A DNA stretch of 64,000 nt from contig JAFXOV010000016.1 in the NCBI GenBank assembly GCA_017528425.1, positions 24,381-88,380 of the forward strand. The letters are read 5' to 3'. Shown piece after piece: positions 1 to 9,515 of the stretch. Source of the stretch: Elusimicrobiota bacterium. GTDB lineage: Bacteria; Elusimicrobiota; Endomicrobiia; Endomicrobiales; Endomicrobiaceae. How positions within the stretch are numbered: position 1 is the stretch's first letter; each line of letters begins with the position of its first letter. The notes under the pieces were generated by a model, which ran no database searches, had not been told where the DNA came from, and saw only the letters and a list, made by a program, of their open reading frames with translations. The translations under genes were made by a program, and so were the position numbers.

Positions 1-1
1 C

Positions 2-37
2 AGAAGATTAGAAGAAAAGAGGAAAACTAAAAAATAA
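2..37 (+). CDS. C-terminal tail of an upstream gene (partial)
   Basis: An open frame runs from the window edge to a TAA at 35-37 and encodes a short, highly charged tail (RRLEEKRKTKK). It ends 12 bases before the RND transporter start, which fits the last codons of an upstream operon partner such as a membrane fusion protein. Another frame is also open for a few codons (stop 28-30), so the frame is not certain, and the gene's identity cannot be read from this fragment. Confidence 0.3.
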   Translation, partial: RRLEEKRKTKK

Positions 38-49
38 GAGAGAAAAATT

Positions 50-3000
50 ATGAGTTTATTAAGATTGCCTGTAGATAGACCGGTAACAACCGTTATGATA
101 TTTTTATCCGTAATACTTATGGGTGTCATTGCATGGACAAGAATTCCGCAAGAATTGTTTCCTGCGATGGAATATCCGCAAATTACCATTGTTACAAAAT
201 ATGAAGGCGCAGGCCCTGAAGAATCTGAAAAATTAATCAGTAAATTAGTTGAAGAATCTGCAGGAACGGTTAAAAAAATTAAAAGAGTATCTTCCATATC
301 CAAAGAAGGTGTATCAATTGTTTCTTGTGAGTTTTTATGGGGAACAAACATGGATTTTGCTTCTATGGATATAAGAGAAAAAATCGATTTGATAAAAGAA
401 TCGTTGCCGAAAGATGCTTTAGATCCTGTTGTATTAAAATATAATCCTATGCAGGTGGAAGCAATGATTTTGTCTGCCACATATAAAGATATGCAACCTA
501 CTTTAATGGAAATGGCAGATTTAAGACATATGTTGAAAAAGAATGTTAAGGATGAATTCGAAAGATTGGAAGGTGTTGCTAAAGTAGATTTAAAAGGTGG
601 AGAACAGAAAGAAGTTTTGGTGGAGATAGATAAAGGAAGACTTCTTGCCAATCAGTTGGCAATCACGGATGTTATTACATCTTTACAGACAGCAAATATT
701 ACTTATCCTGCCGGAACAATTAAAGAAGAAAAGCATGAATACATCGTTAAAACAGTGGGTGAATTTAAGGACCTTGAAGATATTGAAAATCTTTCTTTCG
801 GTAAGCAAGATCAAAGAGGAGGAAACGCAAGGTACAGAAGAGACAGAACTTATCAGGGTGAAACCGGTGAAAAAATTGTTTATATGAGAGACGTTGCCGA
901 TGTTAAAGAATCTTTGCAAGACAGAAAAGGTATGTCCAGATATAACTCTCAAGATAATATTTCTATCGGTGTTTATCCTCAATCCGGCGCAAACCTTATC
1001 AATATGTCTAAAGTTGTTCACGAAAAATTGGAAGATATTAAAGAAAAGCTTCCGCCAAACGTCGATATAAAAGTAATTTATGATCAATCTATATTTATTA
1101 AACAGTCTTTGACAAGTATTTATCAGTCCGGTTTACAAGGTATATTGTTAACTTTTATTTTGTTGTATTTCTTTATGGAAAGTTTTGTCGGTTCCGCAAT
1201 TATCAATACTGCAATACCTATAAGCTTGTGTGTTACATTGAGTATTATGTACTTCCAGGGAATAACAATTAACTCTATGTCTTTGGGAGGATTAACCATT
1301 GGTATCGGTATGGTTGTTGATAACGGTAACGTTGTTATAGAAAATATTTTGATGGCACTGCACCGAAACAAACATTTGCCTAAGAAAGAGTGTATTTATC
1401 AAGCTTCGTCTACACTTCTTGCACCTATTTTGAGTTCTACCATTACGACCATCGCAATATTTATACCTTTTGTTTTTGTTGCGGGTATGATAGGACAATT
1501 GTTTAAACAGCTTGCTTTAACGATAACTTATGCTATGATAGCATCCATATTTTCGGCTATGTTTTTGGTGCCCAGACTTTCGCTTACAGCAAATGTTCAC
1601 AATATTTCGGTTACCGCAGGAAGAAAAGCTATCCAGGAATATTTCGTTCCTATATTAAAATCCACGCTTAATTTAAAATCTTTACAGGTTTTTACATTTG
1701 TGTTTTTATATGCATTGCTCGGGGCAATGATTGTTTATTTTATACCTAAAGAATTTATGGCAAAATCCGATGAAAGAAGATTTGTTTTAAATGTTGCAAT
1801 GCACCCTGATACTCCTCTTGAAATTACCGATGGTGTTGTAAGAAGAATTGAAAAAGCTATATCAAAATATGATGAAGTAAAAGATGTTTCAACGACCGTC
1901 GGTTCAACAGGTGAAGATAATAGTGGAGGCGGCATAGAAACTTCCGGAAGTTATCAGGCAAGAATAATAACTAATTTAACTTCAAAGGGAATGTCGACAA
2001 ATGAAATAGTTTCGGATTTAAGTGACGAAATTAAAAAATGGAATATAAAGGATCTCGATGTTGAATTTATAACTCAACAGGGGCTTTTTGGTTCCGGCAT
2101 AGGTTCTACTGCCGGTGTTACGGTTGAATTAAAAGGGAAGGAACTGTCAAAACTTAGAGAATATGCCGATAAATTAAAAGGACAAATGGAAAATATGCCG
2201 CAATTTTACGGTATTAAAATAGATCCTTCCGACGAAGTTCCGGAACTTAGACTTACAATCGACAGAGAAAGAGCATCTCTGTTCGGTTTATCCACACAAG
2301 ATATTGCAGCCATGACTCTTGCCGGTATCAAAGGGTTCGTTGCTACAAAGCTAAAACTTCCCGACGATGAAATGGATATAAGAGTGAGAATGCAACCCAA
2401 AGACAGAGATACTTTGGATAAAGTTTTGGAGATGACTGCATACTCGCCTTGGGGTATGACTATTCAGTTAAAACAGATTGCTCAAGCAAATTTCGTAAAA
2501 ACTTTACCTGCAATTAAGAGAATTGAAGGGGAAAGAACATATCTTGTTACTGCAAACGTTAAAGGAAACTTTACTTCTGCTGTCGGAGAATTACAGGAAT
2601 TGTTGGATGACGGATACGAAAATAAAGATGTTAATGCGTTTATTACCGGAGAAATGCTTGCAATGAAAGAAGCATTATCTCAGGTGTCTTTCGCATTGAT
2701 ATTGGGAGTTATAATTATTTACATGATACTTGCTTCGGAATTTGAATCTTTATTGCAACCGATAATAGTTATGACCGCGGTACCTTTGGGTATAATCGGT
2801 TCTTTGTTAACACTTCTTGTTACCGGACAATCTATCAACTCAATATCGATGTTGGGTATAATAATGTTGGTAGGTAACGTTGTTAATATTTCTATTTTGC
2901 TTGTGGACAGGTACAACTATCATCTTGCCCAGGATCCGGGGAAATATACAGATATGCTAACGCTAAAACAAATGGTGGTTTCAACTACTGCGGATCATTT

Positions 3001-3214
3001 AAGACCTATCATAATGACAACATTAACTACGGTTGTCGGACTTATTCCGTTGGCTTTAGGTCTTGGAGAAGGTGCAACAACTAACCAACCTATGGCTATT
3101 GCGGTATGCGGAGGATTAACCTTTGCATTGGGATTGGCATTATTATTTGTTCCCTTTATTTACTTGTTTTCCAAAGGTATGAGAAACAAAAGAGAAGAAG
3201 AAATAATATATTAA
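50..3214 (+). CDS. RND-family efflux transporter, inner-membrane pump
   Basis: A proton-driven RND pump (AcrB/MdtB-like, ACR_tran family) of about 1054 residues, the usual family length. The start is the classic IPQELFP-type RND N-terminus after TM1 (residues ~14-30). Two periplasmic porter regions (~40-330 and ~560-860) are each followed by a bundle of TM helices. The TM4 motif reads VVDNGNVVIEN (~421-431), with D-N where AcrB has D-D; the TM10 motif reads GNVVNISILLVD (~941-952), the V-N-N-like version seen in pumps of the D-N type. It should work with a membrane fusion protein and an outer-membrane channel, of which only a possible fusion-protein tail is visible. A GAGAG ribosome site precedes the ATG. 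Substrate (drug, metal, lipid) cannot be told. Confidence 0.93.
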   Translation: MSLLRLPVDRPVTTVMIFLSVILMGVIAWTRIPQELFPAMEYPQITIVTKYEGAGPEESEKLISKLVEESAGTVKKIKRVSSISKEGVSIVSCEFLWGTNMDFASMDIREKIDLIKESLPKDALDPVVLKYNPMQVEAMILSATYKDMQPTLMEMADLRHMLKKNVKDEFERLEGVAKVDLKGGEQKEVLVEIDKGRLLANQLAITDVITSLQTANITYPAGTIKEEKHEYIVKTVGEFKDLEDIENLSFGKQDQRGGNARYRRDRTYQGETGEKIVYMRDVADVKESLQDRKGMSRYNSQDNISIGVYPQSGANLINMSKVVHEKLEDIKEKLPPNVDIKVIYDQSIFIKQSLTSIYQSGLQGILLTFILLYFFMESFVGSAIINTAIPISLCVTLSIMYFQGITINSMSLGGLTIGIGMVVDNGNVVIENILMALHRNKHLPKKECIYQASSTLLAPILSSTITTIAIFIPFVFVAGMIGQLFKQLALTITYAMIASIFSAMFLVPRLSLTANVHNISVTAGRKAIQEYFVPILKSTLNLKSLQVFTFVFLYALLGAMIVYFIPKEFMAKSDERRFVLNVAMHPDTPLEITDGVVRRIEKAISKYDEVKDVSTTVGSTGEDNSGGGIETSGSYQARIITNLTSKGMSTNEIVSDLSDEIKKWNIKDLDVEFITQQGLFGSGIGSTAGVTVELKGKELSKLREYADKLKGQMENMPQFYGIKIDPSDEVPELRLTIDRERASLFGLSTQDIAAMTLAGIKGFVATKLKLPDDEMDIRVRMQPKDRDTLDKVLEMTAYSPWGMTIQLKQIAQANFVKTLPAIKRIEGERTYLVTANVKGNFTSAVGELQELLDDGYENKDVNAFITGEMLAMKEALSQVSFALILGVIIIYMILASEFESLLQPIIVMTAVPLGIIGSLLTLLVTGQSINSISMLGIIMLVGNVVNISILLVDRYNYHLAQDPGKYTDMLTLKQMVVSTTADHLRPIIMTTLTTVVGLIPLALGLGEGATTNQPMAIAVCGGLTFALGLALLFVPFIYLFSKGMRNKREEEIIY

Positions 3215-3230
3215 TACTTATCGTGTAAAT

Positions 3231-3265
3231 AAAAAACTCTATGCAATTTCGTATAGAGTTTTTTT
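3231..3265. terminator. Bidirectional rho-independent terminator
   Basis: Inverted repeat AAAAACTCTAT / ATAGAGTTTTT around a 9-base loop, with A and T runs on both sides. It lies between the convergent RND gene and the aroK-operon end and can serve both strands. Confidence 0.85.
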
Positions 3266-3283
3266 ATGCTTTTTTATTTAATA

Positions 3284-3763
3284 TTATTGTGTTTTTTTTG
3301 CTTTATTTTTATCTTCGTCTTTTTTCTTTTTGAGATATTTTAAATATTCCGGGAAAGATACTATTCCTACGGCTTTTTTCTTCTCTTTATCGTAAATTCT
3401 AACGAAAGCGCCGTAATTTTTTGCCAGCTCTATTTTTTCAAGATTGTCCGATATTTGATCATCAAACCATGCCGAAGCGATAATATCGTTTTCAATTCTT
3501 TTTGTTTTTGTCAAAGATACGATTTCGGTTCTTAATATCTTTTTTATTTCATCAATTACCGGAGTTTCTTCTTTAAAAACAACGTATAAAACTACGGGAT
3601 AATTTTTATTGTATTGTTTTATTTGAACCTGGTAAGTTTCTCGGTCTATTGTTGTTATCGGTGTTTCGTCTTGTTTTTGAATGTTGTTCTCGTTTTCCGC
3701 AAAACATAATACCGGCAGGATAAATAAAGCAAATATAAAAAGACTCTTAATTAAATTTTTCAT
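3284..3763 (-). CDS. Secreted protein of unknown function
   Basis: A 159-residue protein with a clear Sec signal peptide (lysines at 3 and 6, hydrophobic stretch ~7-21, probable cut after CFA at ~22). The mature part mixes alpha and beta and ends in a very lysine-rich tail (from ~140). I recognise no domain. Its ATG overlaps the aroK stop in an ATGA, so it is translationally coupled as the last gene of the mlaF-mlaD-radA-aroC-aroK operon. It probably acts in the periplasm; the shikimate genes upstream say little about its role. Confidence 0.75.
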   Translation of the reverse strand: MKNLIKSLFIFALFILPVLCFAENENNIQKQDETPITTIDRETYQVQIKQYNKNYPVVLYVVFKEETPVIDEIKKILRTEIVSLTKTKRIENDIIASAWFDDQISDNLEKIELAKNYGAFVRIYDKEKKKAVGIVSFPEYLKYLKKKKDEDKNKAKKTQ

Positions 3764-4281
3764 TTTAAAATATCCTTTATTTTTTTGTTGGATAATATTT
3801 GTTTTACAACATCTTCGGGACTAATGTTGTCCGTATTTATTGCAAAATCGCATTGCTGGTACGCTTTTTGTCTTTGAGCCAACAATTTTTTTATTCCGTC
3901 AAACGGATTTAACATCTGTTTTATTAAAGGTCTTGTATCGTATTCGTATAATCTTTTAAAAATATGTTCCGGTGACGCATACAAGTTCACTATTATTCCG
4001 TTTCTTCTTAAGTTTGTAACGTTAACGGGATTTACAACTACACCGCCGCCGCAAGAAATGACACTGTCTTCAAGGTTTGATATTAAAGCTATTGTCTCTG
4101 TTTCAAATTCTCTGAATTTAGGTTCACCGATTTTTTTAAAAATTTCTTTTATTGATGCACCTAATTTTTCTTCTATTATTTGATCGGTATCGAAAAATTG
4201 TCTGTGTAATTCTTCGGCCAACAACTGTCCGACGGTTGTTTTACCCGTTCCCATAAAGCCCGTTAAAACTATATTTTTCAT
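3760..4281 (-). CDS. aroK: Shikimate kinase
   Basis: Phosphorylates shikimate at the 3-OH with ATP, the fifth step to chorismate. The 173-residue length is normal. Visible residues: Walker A GFMGTGKTT (8-16), shikimate-binding D31/D33 in FDTD, R57 in KFREFE, the GGG loop (78-80), and lid arginine R117 in TRPLI. The ATG shares one base with the aroC stop (taATG), and the stop overlaps the next gene, so aroC-aroK-3284 are tightly coupled. Confidence 0.96.
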   Translation of the reverse strand: MKNIVLTGFMGTGKTTVGQLLAEELHRQFFDTDQIIEEKLGASIKEIFKKIGEPKFREFETETIALISNLEDSVISCGGGVVVNPVNVTNLRRNGIIVNLYASPEHIFKRLYEYDTRPLIKQMLNPFDGIKKLLAQRQKAYQQCDFAINTDNISPEDVVKQILSNKKIKDILK

Positions 4282-5438
4282 TATATTATTTGTATCCTTG
4301 AAACATAATTTTTATAATTGTTTTTCATGTCTTCCAAACAATCTCCGCCGAACTTTTCAATCATTGCTCTTGCCAGTTCAAAAGCAACCGCTGCTTCACC
4401 TACAACTCCGGCTGCGGGAACAGCACAAACATCGCTTCTCACGGATTCGGCTTTTTCGGCTTTTTTGTTATCTATGTTTACAGATTTTAAAGGTTTAGAT
4501 AACGAAGGTATAGGTTTCATCGTACAAGAAATTTCTATATTTTCTCCGTTGGTCATACCGCCTTCGGTTCCTCCTGCTCTGTTGGTTGTTCTGTAAAAAC
4601 CTTTTTTGTTTGAATAAAAAATTTCGTCGTGCGAAGCAGAACCTAAAGTGGTTGCGAATTTTGTTCCAAGACCAACTTCAACCGCTTTAATTGCCTGAAT
4701 AGACATTAAGCTTTGTGCAAGTCTGCCGTCAAGTTTCATATCCCACTGAGTATGACTTCCCAATCCTATGGGAACATTTTCAGCAACAACTTTAAATTTT
4801 CCGCCTAAAGTATCGCCTTTGGAATTTGCTTGTCTTATTACCTGAATCATTTTTTTTGATGCTGTTTTATCGGGACATCTTACAAAAGACATTTCCGCCA
4901 AATGTTGAATTTGTGATTTATCTATTCCCGATATCTTTGCAGATACTTTTCCTATTGTTTCAACATAAGAATAAATGTTTATTCCGAACTCTTTTAATAA
5001 TTCTCTGCAAACGGCACCTACCGCAACTCTTGCTGCTGTTTCTCTTGCGGAAGCTCTTTCCAAAATATTTCTGAAGTCGTCAACTCCGTATTTCATAAGA
5101 CCTGCCAAATCAGCATGTCCCGGTCTTGGTTTTTTCAAATGTTTTCCGTCTATATCTACACTTGTGGGGGACATTACCGACTGCCAATTTTGCCAATCTC
5201 TGTTGTATATAAGTAATGTTATCGGTGAGCCCATAGATTTTGCATATCTTACTCCGGACAAAATATGAACCTGGTCTGTTTCAATGTTCATTCTTTGCCC
5301 TCTGCCGTACCCTTTTTGTCTTCTTGCAAGATCTACATCTATATCTTCGGTATTTATGTAAAGTCCTGCGGGAATACCCTCAAGTATTGCTACTAATCCC
5401 TGTCCGTGAGATTCGCCTGCCGTTGAAAATCTTAACAT
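4281..5438 (-). CDS. aroC: Chorismate synthase
   Basis: Converts EPSP to chorismate, needing reduced FMN. The 385-residue protein starts with the family signature FSTAGESHGQG and carries RRQKGYGRGQRM (about 39-50), the RASARETAARVA segment, and GGTEGGMTNGE near 290-300, which line the FMN/EPSP site. It lies 15 bases downstream of radA and directly upstream of aroK. Together with aroK this gives the last part of the shikimate pathway, for aromatic amino acids. Confidence 0.97.
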   Translation of the reverse strand: MLRFSTAGESHGQGLVAILEGIPAGLYINTEDIDVDLARRQKGYGRGQRMNIETDQVHILSGVRYAKSMGSPITLLIYNRDWQNWQSVMSPTSVDIDGKHLKKPRPGHADLAGLMKYGVDDFRNILERASARETAARVAVGAVCRELLKEFGINIYSYVETIGKVSAKISGIDKSQIQHLAEMSFVRCPDKTASKKMIQVIRQANSKGDTLGGKFKVVAENVPIGLGSHTQWDMKLDGRLAQSLMSIQAIKAVEVGLGTKFATTLGSASHDEIFYSNKKGFYRTTNRAGGTEGGMTNGENIEISCTMKPIPSLSKPLKSVNIDNKKAEKAESVRSDVCAVPAAGVVGEAAVAFELARAMIEKFGGDCLEDMKNNYKNYVSRIQII

Positions 5439-5453
5439 ATTACACTCCCAAAA

Positions 5454-6824
5454 TTATCTTATTGCTTGTATTGCGCTGTGAACATTTGTCACACCGATAA
5501 TTTCAATTTTACCTTTATAATTTAAACTTTTTAAATTGCTTTTAGGTATTATAGCTTTTTTGAATCCTAATTTTTCTGCTTCCGTTAATCTTTCTCTTAT
5601 TTGTGATACTGCTCTTACTTCGCCCGCAAGACCGACTTCACCGAAAATAATTGTTTTGTCGGGACAAACAACTCCGTTGTTTGCGGAAGCTATTGCACAT
5701 GCTATTGCCAAATCCGATGCCGTTTCTTTTATTTTTATACCGCCTACGACATTTATAAACACATCCTGGTTATCGAGCGGGATACCGATCCTTTTTTCAA
5801 GAACGGCAATAATTATTATTACTCTGTTTAAGTCATATCCCGATACCATTCTTCTCGGTAAACCGAAATTCGTTCTTGCAACAAGAGACTGAATTTCTAT
5901 AAGTAACGGTCTTGTTCCTTCAATGGAAGAAGTTACAACGTTTCCCGCAACCGTGTTGGAGTTTTCACTTAAAAAAATCAGTGACGGATTTTCTACTTCC
6001 TTAAGTCCTTCGGCTTTCATTTCAAAAATTCCTATTTCGCTTGTAGGACCGAATCTGTTTTTATAGGCTCTTAGAATTCTGTATATTTGTTGCTTTTCAT
6101 TTTCAAAATATAAAACTGTATCGACGATATGTTCCAAAATTCTCGGACCTGCCAAATCGCCGTCTTTAGTTACATGTCCCAATATGAATACCGTTATATG
6201 TTGAGATTTCGCTATTCTTAATAACTCTGCGGAACATTCTCTGACTTGCCCTACCGAGCCCGGAGCTGAAGAAAATTCCGGATGATATGTAGTTTGTATA
6301 GAATCTATAACCAAAAATTTAGGTTGTATTTTATTTATTGCCGAAACTATATTTTCAAGGTTAGTTTCCGAAGCAAGAAAAATATTATCTTTAGCAATGT
6401 TTAATCTTTCCGCTCTGGATTTTACCTGCGAAAGAGATTCTTCTCCGGATATATATAATACTGTTCCTACCTTTGAAAGTGCTCCGGAAATTTGTAACAT
6501 CAATGTGGATTTTCCTATTCCGGGTGCTCCGCCTAACAAAGTCAAAGAACCGGGGACTATCCCGCCGCCAATCATATGGTCAAACTCTTTGATTCCCGTT
6601 TTTATTCTTTCAAAACTTTTAACGGTAACATCGTTTAACGGAAATGTTCCCGAAGAAAATCCCGTAAGTTGCCTTGCAGATTGATTTGAAGATAAAATCG
6701 GTTCTTGTTTTTCTTCAACAAACGTGTTCCATTTTGAACATCCGGGACATTTTCCTAACCATTTCGGAGATTCATAACCGCAACTTTGACATACAAATAT
6801 TGTTTTTACTTTTTTAGATTTCAT
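5454..6824 (-). CDS. radA: DNA repair protein RadA (Sms)
   Basis: A RecA-like branch-migration ATPase of 456 residues. It has the N-terminal four-cysteine zinc finger (CQSCGYESPKWLGKCPGC, ~12-29), Walker A GGAPGIGKST (~97-106), the RadA-specific KNRFG motif (~256-260), and a C-terminal Lon-like domain (GGIKIKETASDLA region). It processes recombination intermediates on single-stranded DNA with RecA. Only five bases separate it from the MlaD-like gene, so it is transcribed from the mlaF promoter region. Its place between envelope and shikimate genes looks like chance operon packing. Confidence 0.97.
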   Translation of the reverse strand: MKSKKVKTIFVCQSCGYESPKWLGKCPGCSKWNTFVEEKQEPILSSNQSARQLTGFSSGTFPLNDVTVKSFERIKTGIKEFDHMIGGGIVPGSLTLLGGAPGIGKSTLMLQISGALSKVGTVLYISGEESLSQVKSRAERLNIAKDNIFLASETNLENIVSAINKIQPKFLVIDSIQTTYHPEFSSAPGSVGQVRECSAELLRIAKSQHITVFILGHVTKDGDLAGPRILEHIVDTVLYFENEKQQIYRILRAYKNRFGPTSEIGIFEMKAEGLKEVENPSLIFLSENSNTVAGNVVTSSIEGTRPLLIEIQSLVARTNFGLPRRMVSGYDLNRVIIIIAVLEKRIGIPLDNQDVFINVVGGIKIKETASDLAIACAIASANNGVVCPDKTIIFGEVGLAGEVRAVSQIRERLTEAEKLGFKKAIIPKSNLKSLNYKGKIEIIGVTNVHSAIQAIR

Positions 6825-6829
6825 AATTT

Positions 6830-8179
6830 TTATTTTGAACTTGTGGCAGCAATTCCAGCAACACCGAATATACTTGCAAGATCTTCATCCGTGACTTTAA
6901 GCTTGATATACGGCATAACATTTGTTTTTGTAAGTGTGTCTTCTACTTGAACACCGACATATAACCAGTTGAAAATACCGAGTCTTGCACCGATAATAAT
7001 ATTTGGTTTATCTTTGTCCGGATCATCTTTCTTGGCTGTTTCAGTTCTGAATATTGCTTCGGCATTAATGTAAAGTCTTCTTGCAGATCCGTATATTTTA
7101 TCGAACGGTGACCAACCAACACCAACTCCACCCTTACTTCTCATAACACCACCGTAAGCTTCAAAGTTTTCGGATCTGAAGCCCATGAGTGCATCAATTT
7201 TGTTCATATTATTTCTTTCGAATTCATCATCTTCGTTAGTATAATTACCGATATTGTTTATACCGATATAATAGAATTTGTGGTTTGTAGGTCTGAACCT
7301 GATACCGAAATCGTTACGATATTTTTCGTTTCTGGTATCGAATTTACCCATGTATTCCCAATCGATTTCAAGTTTTTTCGTCTTGGATACAAACTCTTGT
7401 AATTGTTCAACTGTAACTTTAATGTCGCTTACGGTTCCTTTAATTTCATCTGCCATTTCTTCATCGTTTATCAATTTTGCAATTGTGCCGTCACCTTCAT
7501 TTATCTTTGATACTATTTCATCTATTTTACCGGAAACTTTTTTAAGTTCAAGAACGATGTCTCTTATATCACCTTTATTTTGTTGAGTTACATCGTATAA
7601 ATCCGCAGAGAATTTATTGAAATTACTTACAATTTGATTAATTTGTTTTTCTTTTTCTGCAATTGTCTTACTTACTTTTTTAAGGTTTTCTACCGTCTCA
7701 TAAAGATTTTTGAAGAAATCTTTGTTCAAACCTTCGGCTGCATCTCCTAAAATATTATCAACTTTTTTTATTGCATTTTCTATCAGCTCTTCAAGAGATG
7801 CTCCTGTTGCGGCATTGATAGTTCCTCCGTGTTCCACAACCGGGTTTGTTGGAGTTCCTTGAGTAAGTTCTATATACTTTGTTCCTATTATACCCATAGA
7901 AACTATTTTTGCCGTTGCATCCGAATATAATGTTATTTTTCTGTCTATAACAAGTACAACTTTTGCTTTGCCTTCTTCCAAGACAATTTCTTTTATGTTA
8001 CCTACATCAACACCGGAAATTTTTACTTTAGATTTTTTTGGTAAACCGGCGGTATTTTCAAAATAAGTATTAACAATATATTTTGAAGTTAAGCTATAAT
8101 TGCCCAACAGCATTATTGTCAAAAGGACTGCCAGTATACCTATGGTTACAAAAATTCCAAGTTTTAATTCGTTAGACAC
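6830..8179 (-). CDS. mlaD: MCE/MlaD-type lipid transport protein with C-terminal beta-rich (barrel-like) domain
   Basis: Start is GTG at 8179 with an AAGGGG ribosome site. Residues 7-27 form the single inner-membrane helix; 38-110 are the MCE domain (ENTAGLPKKSKVKISGVDVG, then GIIGTKYIELTQG). Residues ~115-265 are long helices, probably coiled coil spanning the periplasm. Residues ~268-449 are rich in alternating aromatic and polar residues (FGIRFRPTNHKFYYIGI, VGVGWSPFDKIYGSARR), as in transmembrane beta strands. At 449 residues it is far longer than E. coli MlaD (~180). I infer one protein reaching from inner to outer membrane. It is followed by radA and preceded by the mlaF ATPase; no mlaE permease is in the window. 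Confidence 0.85.
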   Translation of the reverse strand: MSNELKLGIFVTIGILAVLLTIMLLGNYSLTSKYIVNTYFENTAGLPKKSKVKISGVDVGNIKEIVLEEGKAKVVLVIDRKITLYSDATAKIVSMGIIGTKYIELTQGTPTNPVVEHGGTINAATGASLEELIENAIKKVDNILGDAAEGLNKDFFKNLYETVENLKKVSKTIAEKEKQINQIVSNFNKFSADLYDVTQQNKGDIRDIVLELKKVSGKIDEIVSKINEGDGTIAKLINDEEMADEIKGTVSDIKVTVEQLQEFVSKTKKLEIDWEYMGKFDTRNEKYRNDFGIRFRPTNHKFYYIGINNIGNYTNEDDEFERNNMNKIDALMGFRSENFEAYGGVMRSKGGVGVGWSPFDKIYGSARRLYINAEAIFRTETAKKDDPDKDKPNIIIGARLGIFNWLYVGVQVEDTLTKTNVMPYIKLKVTDEDLASIFGVAGIAATSSK

Positions 8180-8194
8180 AATAACCCCTTAAAA

Positions 8195-8231
8195 TACAAT
8201 TTATAATTTACAATGTACAATTTATAATTAA
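8195..8231. repeat. AATTTATAAT-type spacer repeat between mlaF and mlaD
   Basis: Two near-perfect direct copies of TACAATTTATAATT (8195-8208 and 8216-8229) in the 99-base gap between the mlaF stop and mlaD start. The same word occurs in other intergenic spots here (15681, 30983, 52363, 55240, 58661), so it belongs to a dispersed AT-rich family. No role is visible. Confidence 0.5.
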
Positions 8232-8278
8232 CTGCAAAAACTTTTAAAATTTTCATTTTAAAAGAACATTTCTTCCAA

Positions 8279-9067
8279 CTAGTGCATTGCAAAATTCATT
8301 TCAACAGGTATCGGGCCCACACTCGAACCGTCAACAAACTGTTTTAGCATTTTATCATTTGTAGATTTAGGATTAGCAATAGTATGTTTCAATTTTTCCA
8401 CGGTTCCTTCAAAAATTACTTTTCCTAAATACAACATTATTATTCTGTCCGCTATTTTATAAGCAGAATTCATATCATGAGTAACAACAATAGACGAAAC
8501 TTTCAACTCTTTCTTTAAATGAATTATAAGTTCGCCTATAACGTCCGACATTATCGGGTCAAGTCCGGTGGTCGGCTCATCGTAAAAAATATATTTCGGC
8601 TGATAAGCTATCGATCTTGCAAGACCAACCCTTTTTTTCATACCGCCGCTAAGTGCGGATGGTTTCAGCTTTTCTATATCGGAACTTAGCCCCACCATGT
8701 TCAAACAGGCTGAAACTCTTTTCTTCATTTCTTCTTCGGATAAATTGGTAAGATTTCTCATTCCGAAAGAAACATTTTCTTCTATTGTCAAAGAATCAAA
8801 CAGTGCTGCTTCCTGAAACAAAAAACCAATCTTCTTTTGAATTTCACGAAGGTTTTTTTTATCCGTTTTTGTTACGTCTATATCGTCAATAATAATCTTG
8901 CCGGAATCGGGTTTTATAAGTCCTACGAGATTTTTAAGTAAAATACTTTTTCCCGTTCCGGATCCGCCTATTATAACAAGTGTTTCACCGTCTTTAACTT
9001 CAAGACTTACACCTTGCAACACTTTTTTTGTTTCAAAAGACTTATATAAATTTTCAACCTTTATCAT
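8279..9067 (-). CDS. mlaF: ABC transporter ATPase of the Mla lipid system
   Basis: Cytoplasmic ATPase of an MCE-type lipid transporter, 262 residues. Walker A GGSGTGKS (~34-41), Q-loop FLFQEAALFDSLT, signature LSGGMKKRVGLAR, Walker B YIFYDEPTTGLDP and the switch His in VVTHDMNSA are all present. The SGGM-KKRV signature and the FDSLT segment are typical of MlaF/Ttg2A. It precedes the MlaD-like gene by 99 bases. The partner permease MlaE is expected but must be encoded elsewhere. Confidence 0.92.
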   Translation of the reverse strand: MIKVENLYKSFETKKVLQGVSLEVKDGETLVIIGGSGTGKSILLKNLVGLIKPDSGKIIIDDIDVTKTDKKNLREIQKKIGFLFQEAALFDSLTIEENVSFGMRNLTNLSEEEMKKRVSACLNMVGLSSDIEKLKPSALSGGMKKRVGLARSIAYQPKYIFYDEPTTGLDPIMSDVIGELIIHLKKELKVSSIVVTHDMNSAYKIADRIIMLYLGKVIFEGTVEKLKHTIANPKSTNDKMLKQFVDGSSVGPIPVEMNFAMH

Positions 9068-9114
9068 TATCTTATTATTTTATAATTTTTATATTGATTT
9101 TCCAATATGTTAAT

Positions 9115-9148
9115 AAAAAAACGGGAAGAAAATTTCTTCCCGCTTTTT
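9115..9148 (-). terminator. Terminator of the gltX-DUF1844 operon
   Basis: Perfect stem CGGGAAGAAA / TTTCTTCCCG (9122-9142) with A/T runs on both sides, placed after the DUF1844 stop on the minus strand. It belongs to a family of four nearly identical terminators in this window. Confidence 0.85.
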
Positions 9149-9177
9149 TATTATTAATTTTTAATTGCTGATTATTG

Positions 9178-9501
9178 TTATTTCTTTTCTTCTTCTTTTT
9201 TTTCTTCAACTTTAGGTTGTTCTTCTGTTTTCGTAGTATCGCCTTTAGCAACTTCGTCCGCATAGTTCATTTGCAAATTTGAAATAGTATCTTCCAATAA
9301 CTTTTCTTCGGTTTTAGTTAAGTTACCTTTTGTTTTATCTTTTAACATTAAAAGCATGTCGATAGTTACTTGTGCGGACTTTATATCTCTGTGTATCTTT
9401 CCATCCATTTGGCTGGGAATTTTACCCATTTGTTGCCAACATGCGGAAGCAAACATAGAGATTAAACTGAATAAGTGTTGATTAAGTTCTTTCGGATCCA
9501 T
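9178..9501 (-). CDS. DUF1844 family protein
   Basis: A 107-residue cytoplasmic protein matching DUF1844: an N-terminal helix of the type LFSLISMFASACWQQMGKIP, then IDMLLMLKDKTKGNLTKTEE, the conserved centre of the family, then a short helix. The last ~25 residues are almost only K, E, T and P, a low-complexity tail. Ribosome site AGAGG upstream. It starts 14 bases after gltX ends, so the two form one transcript. The function of DUF1844 is unknown. Confidence 0.85.
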   Translation of the reverse strand: MDPKELNQHLFSLISMFASACWQQMGKIPSQMDGKIHRDIKSAQVTIDMLLMLKDKTKGNLTKTEEKLLEDTISNLQMNYADEVAKGDTTKTEEQPKVEEKKEEEKK

Positions 9502-9515
9502 TTTAAGTACCTCTT

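Noticed and set aside
1312..1345. D-N in TM4 of the RND pump as loss of proton coupling
   Set aside because: Many working RND pumps have VDN-A in TM4 together with VNN-type TM10, as here, so it is a subfamily trait.
4298..5500. Several open frames on the plus strand opposite aroC and radA
   Set aside because: They follow from codon bias of the true minus-strand genes, lack ribosome sites and resemble no protein.
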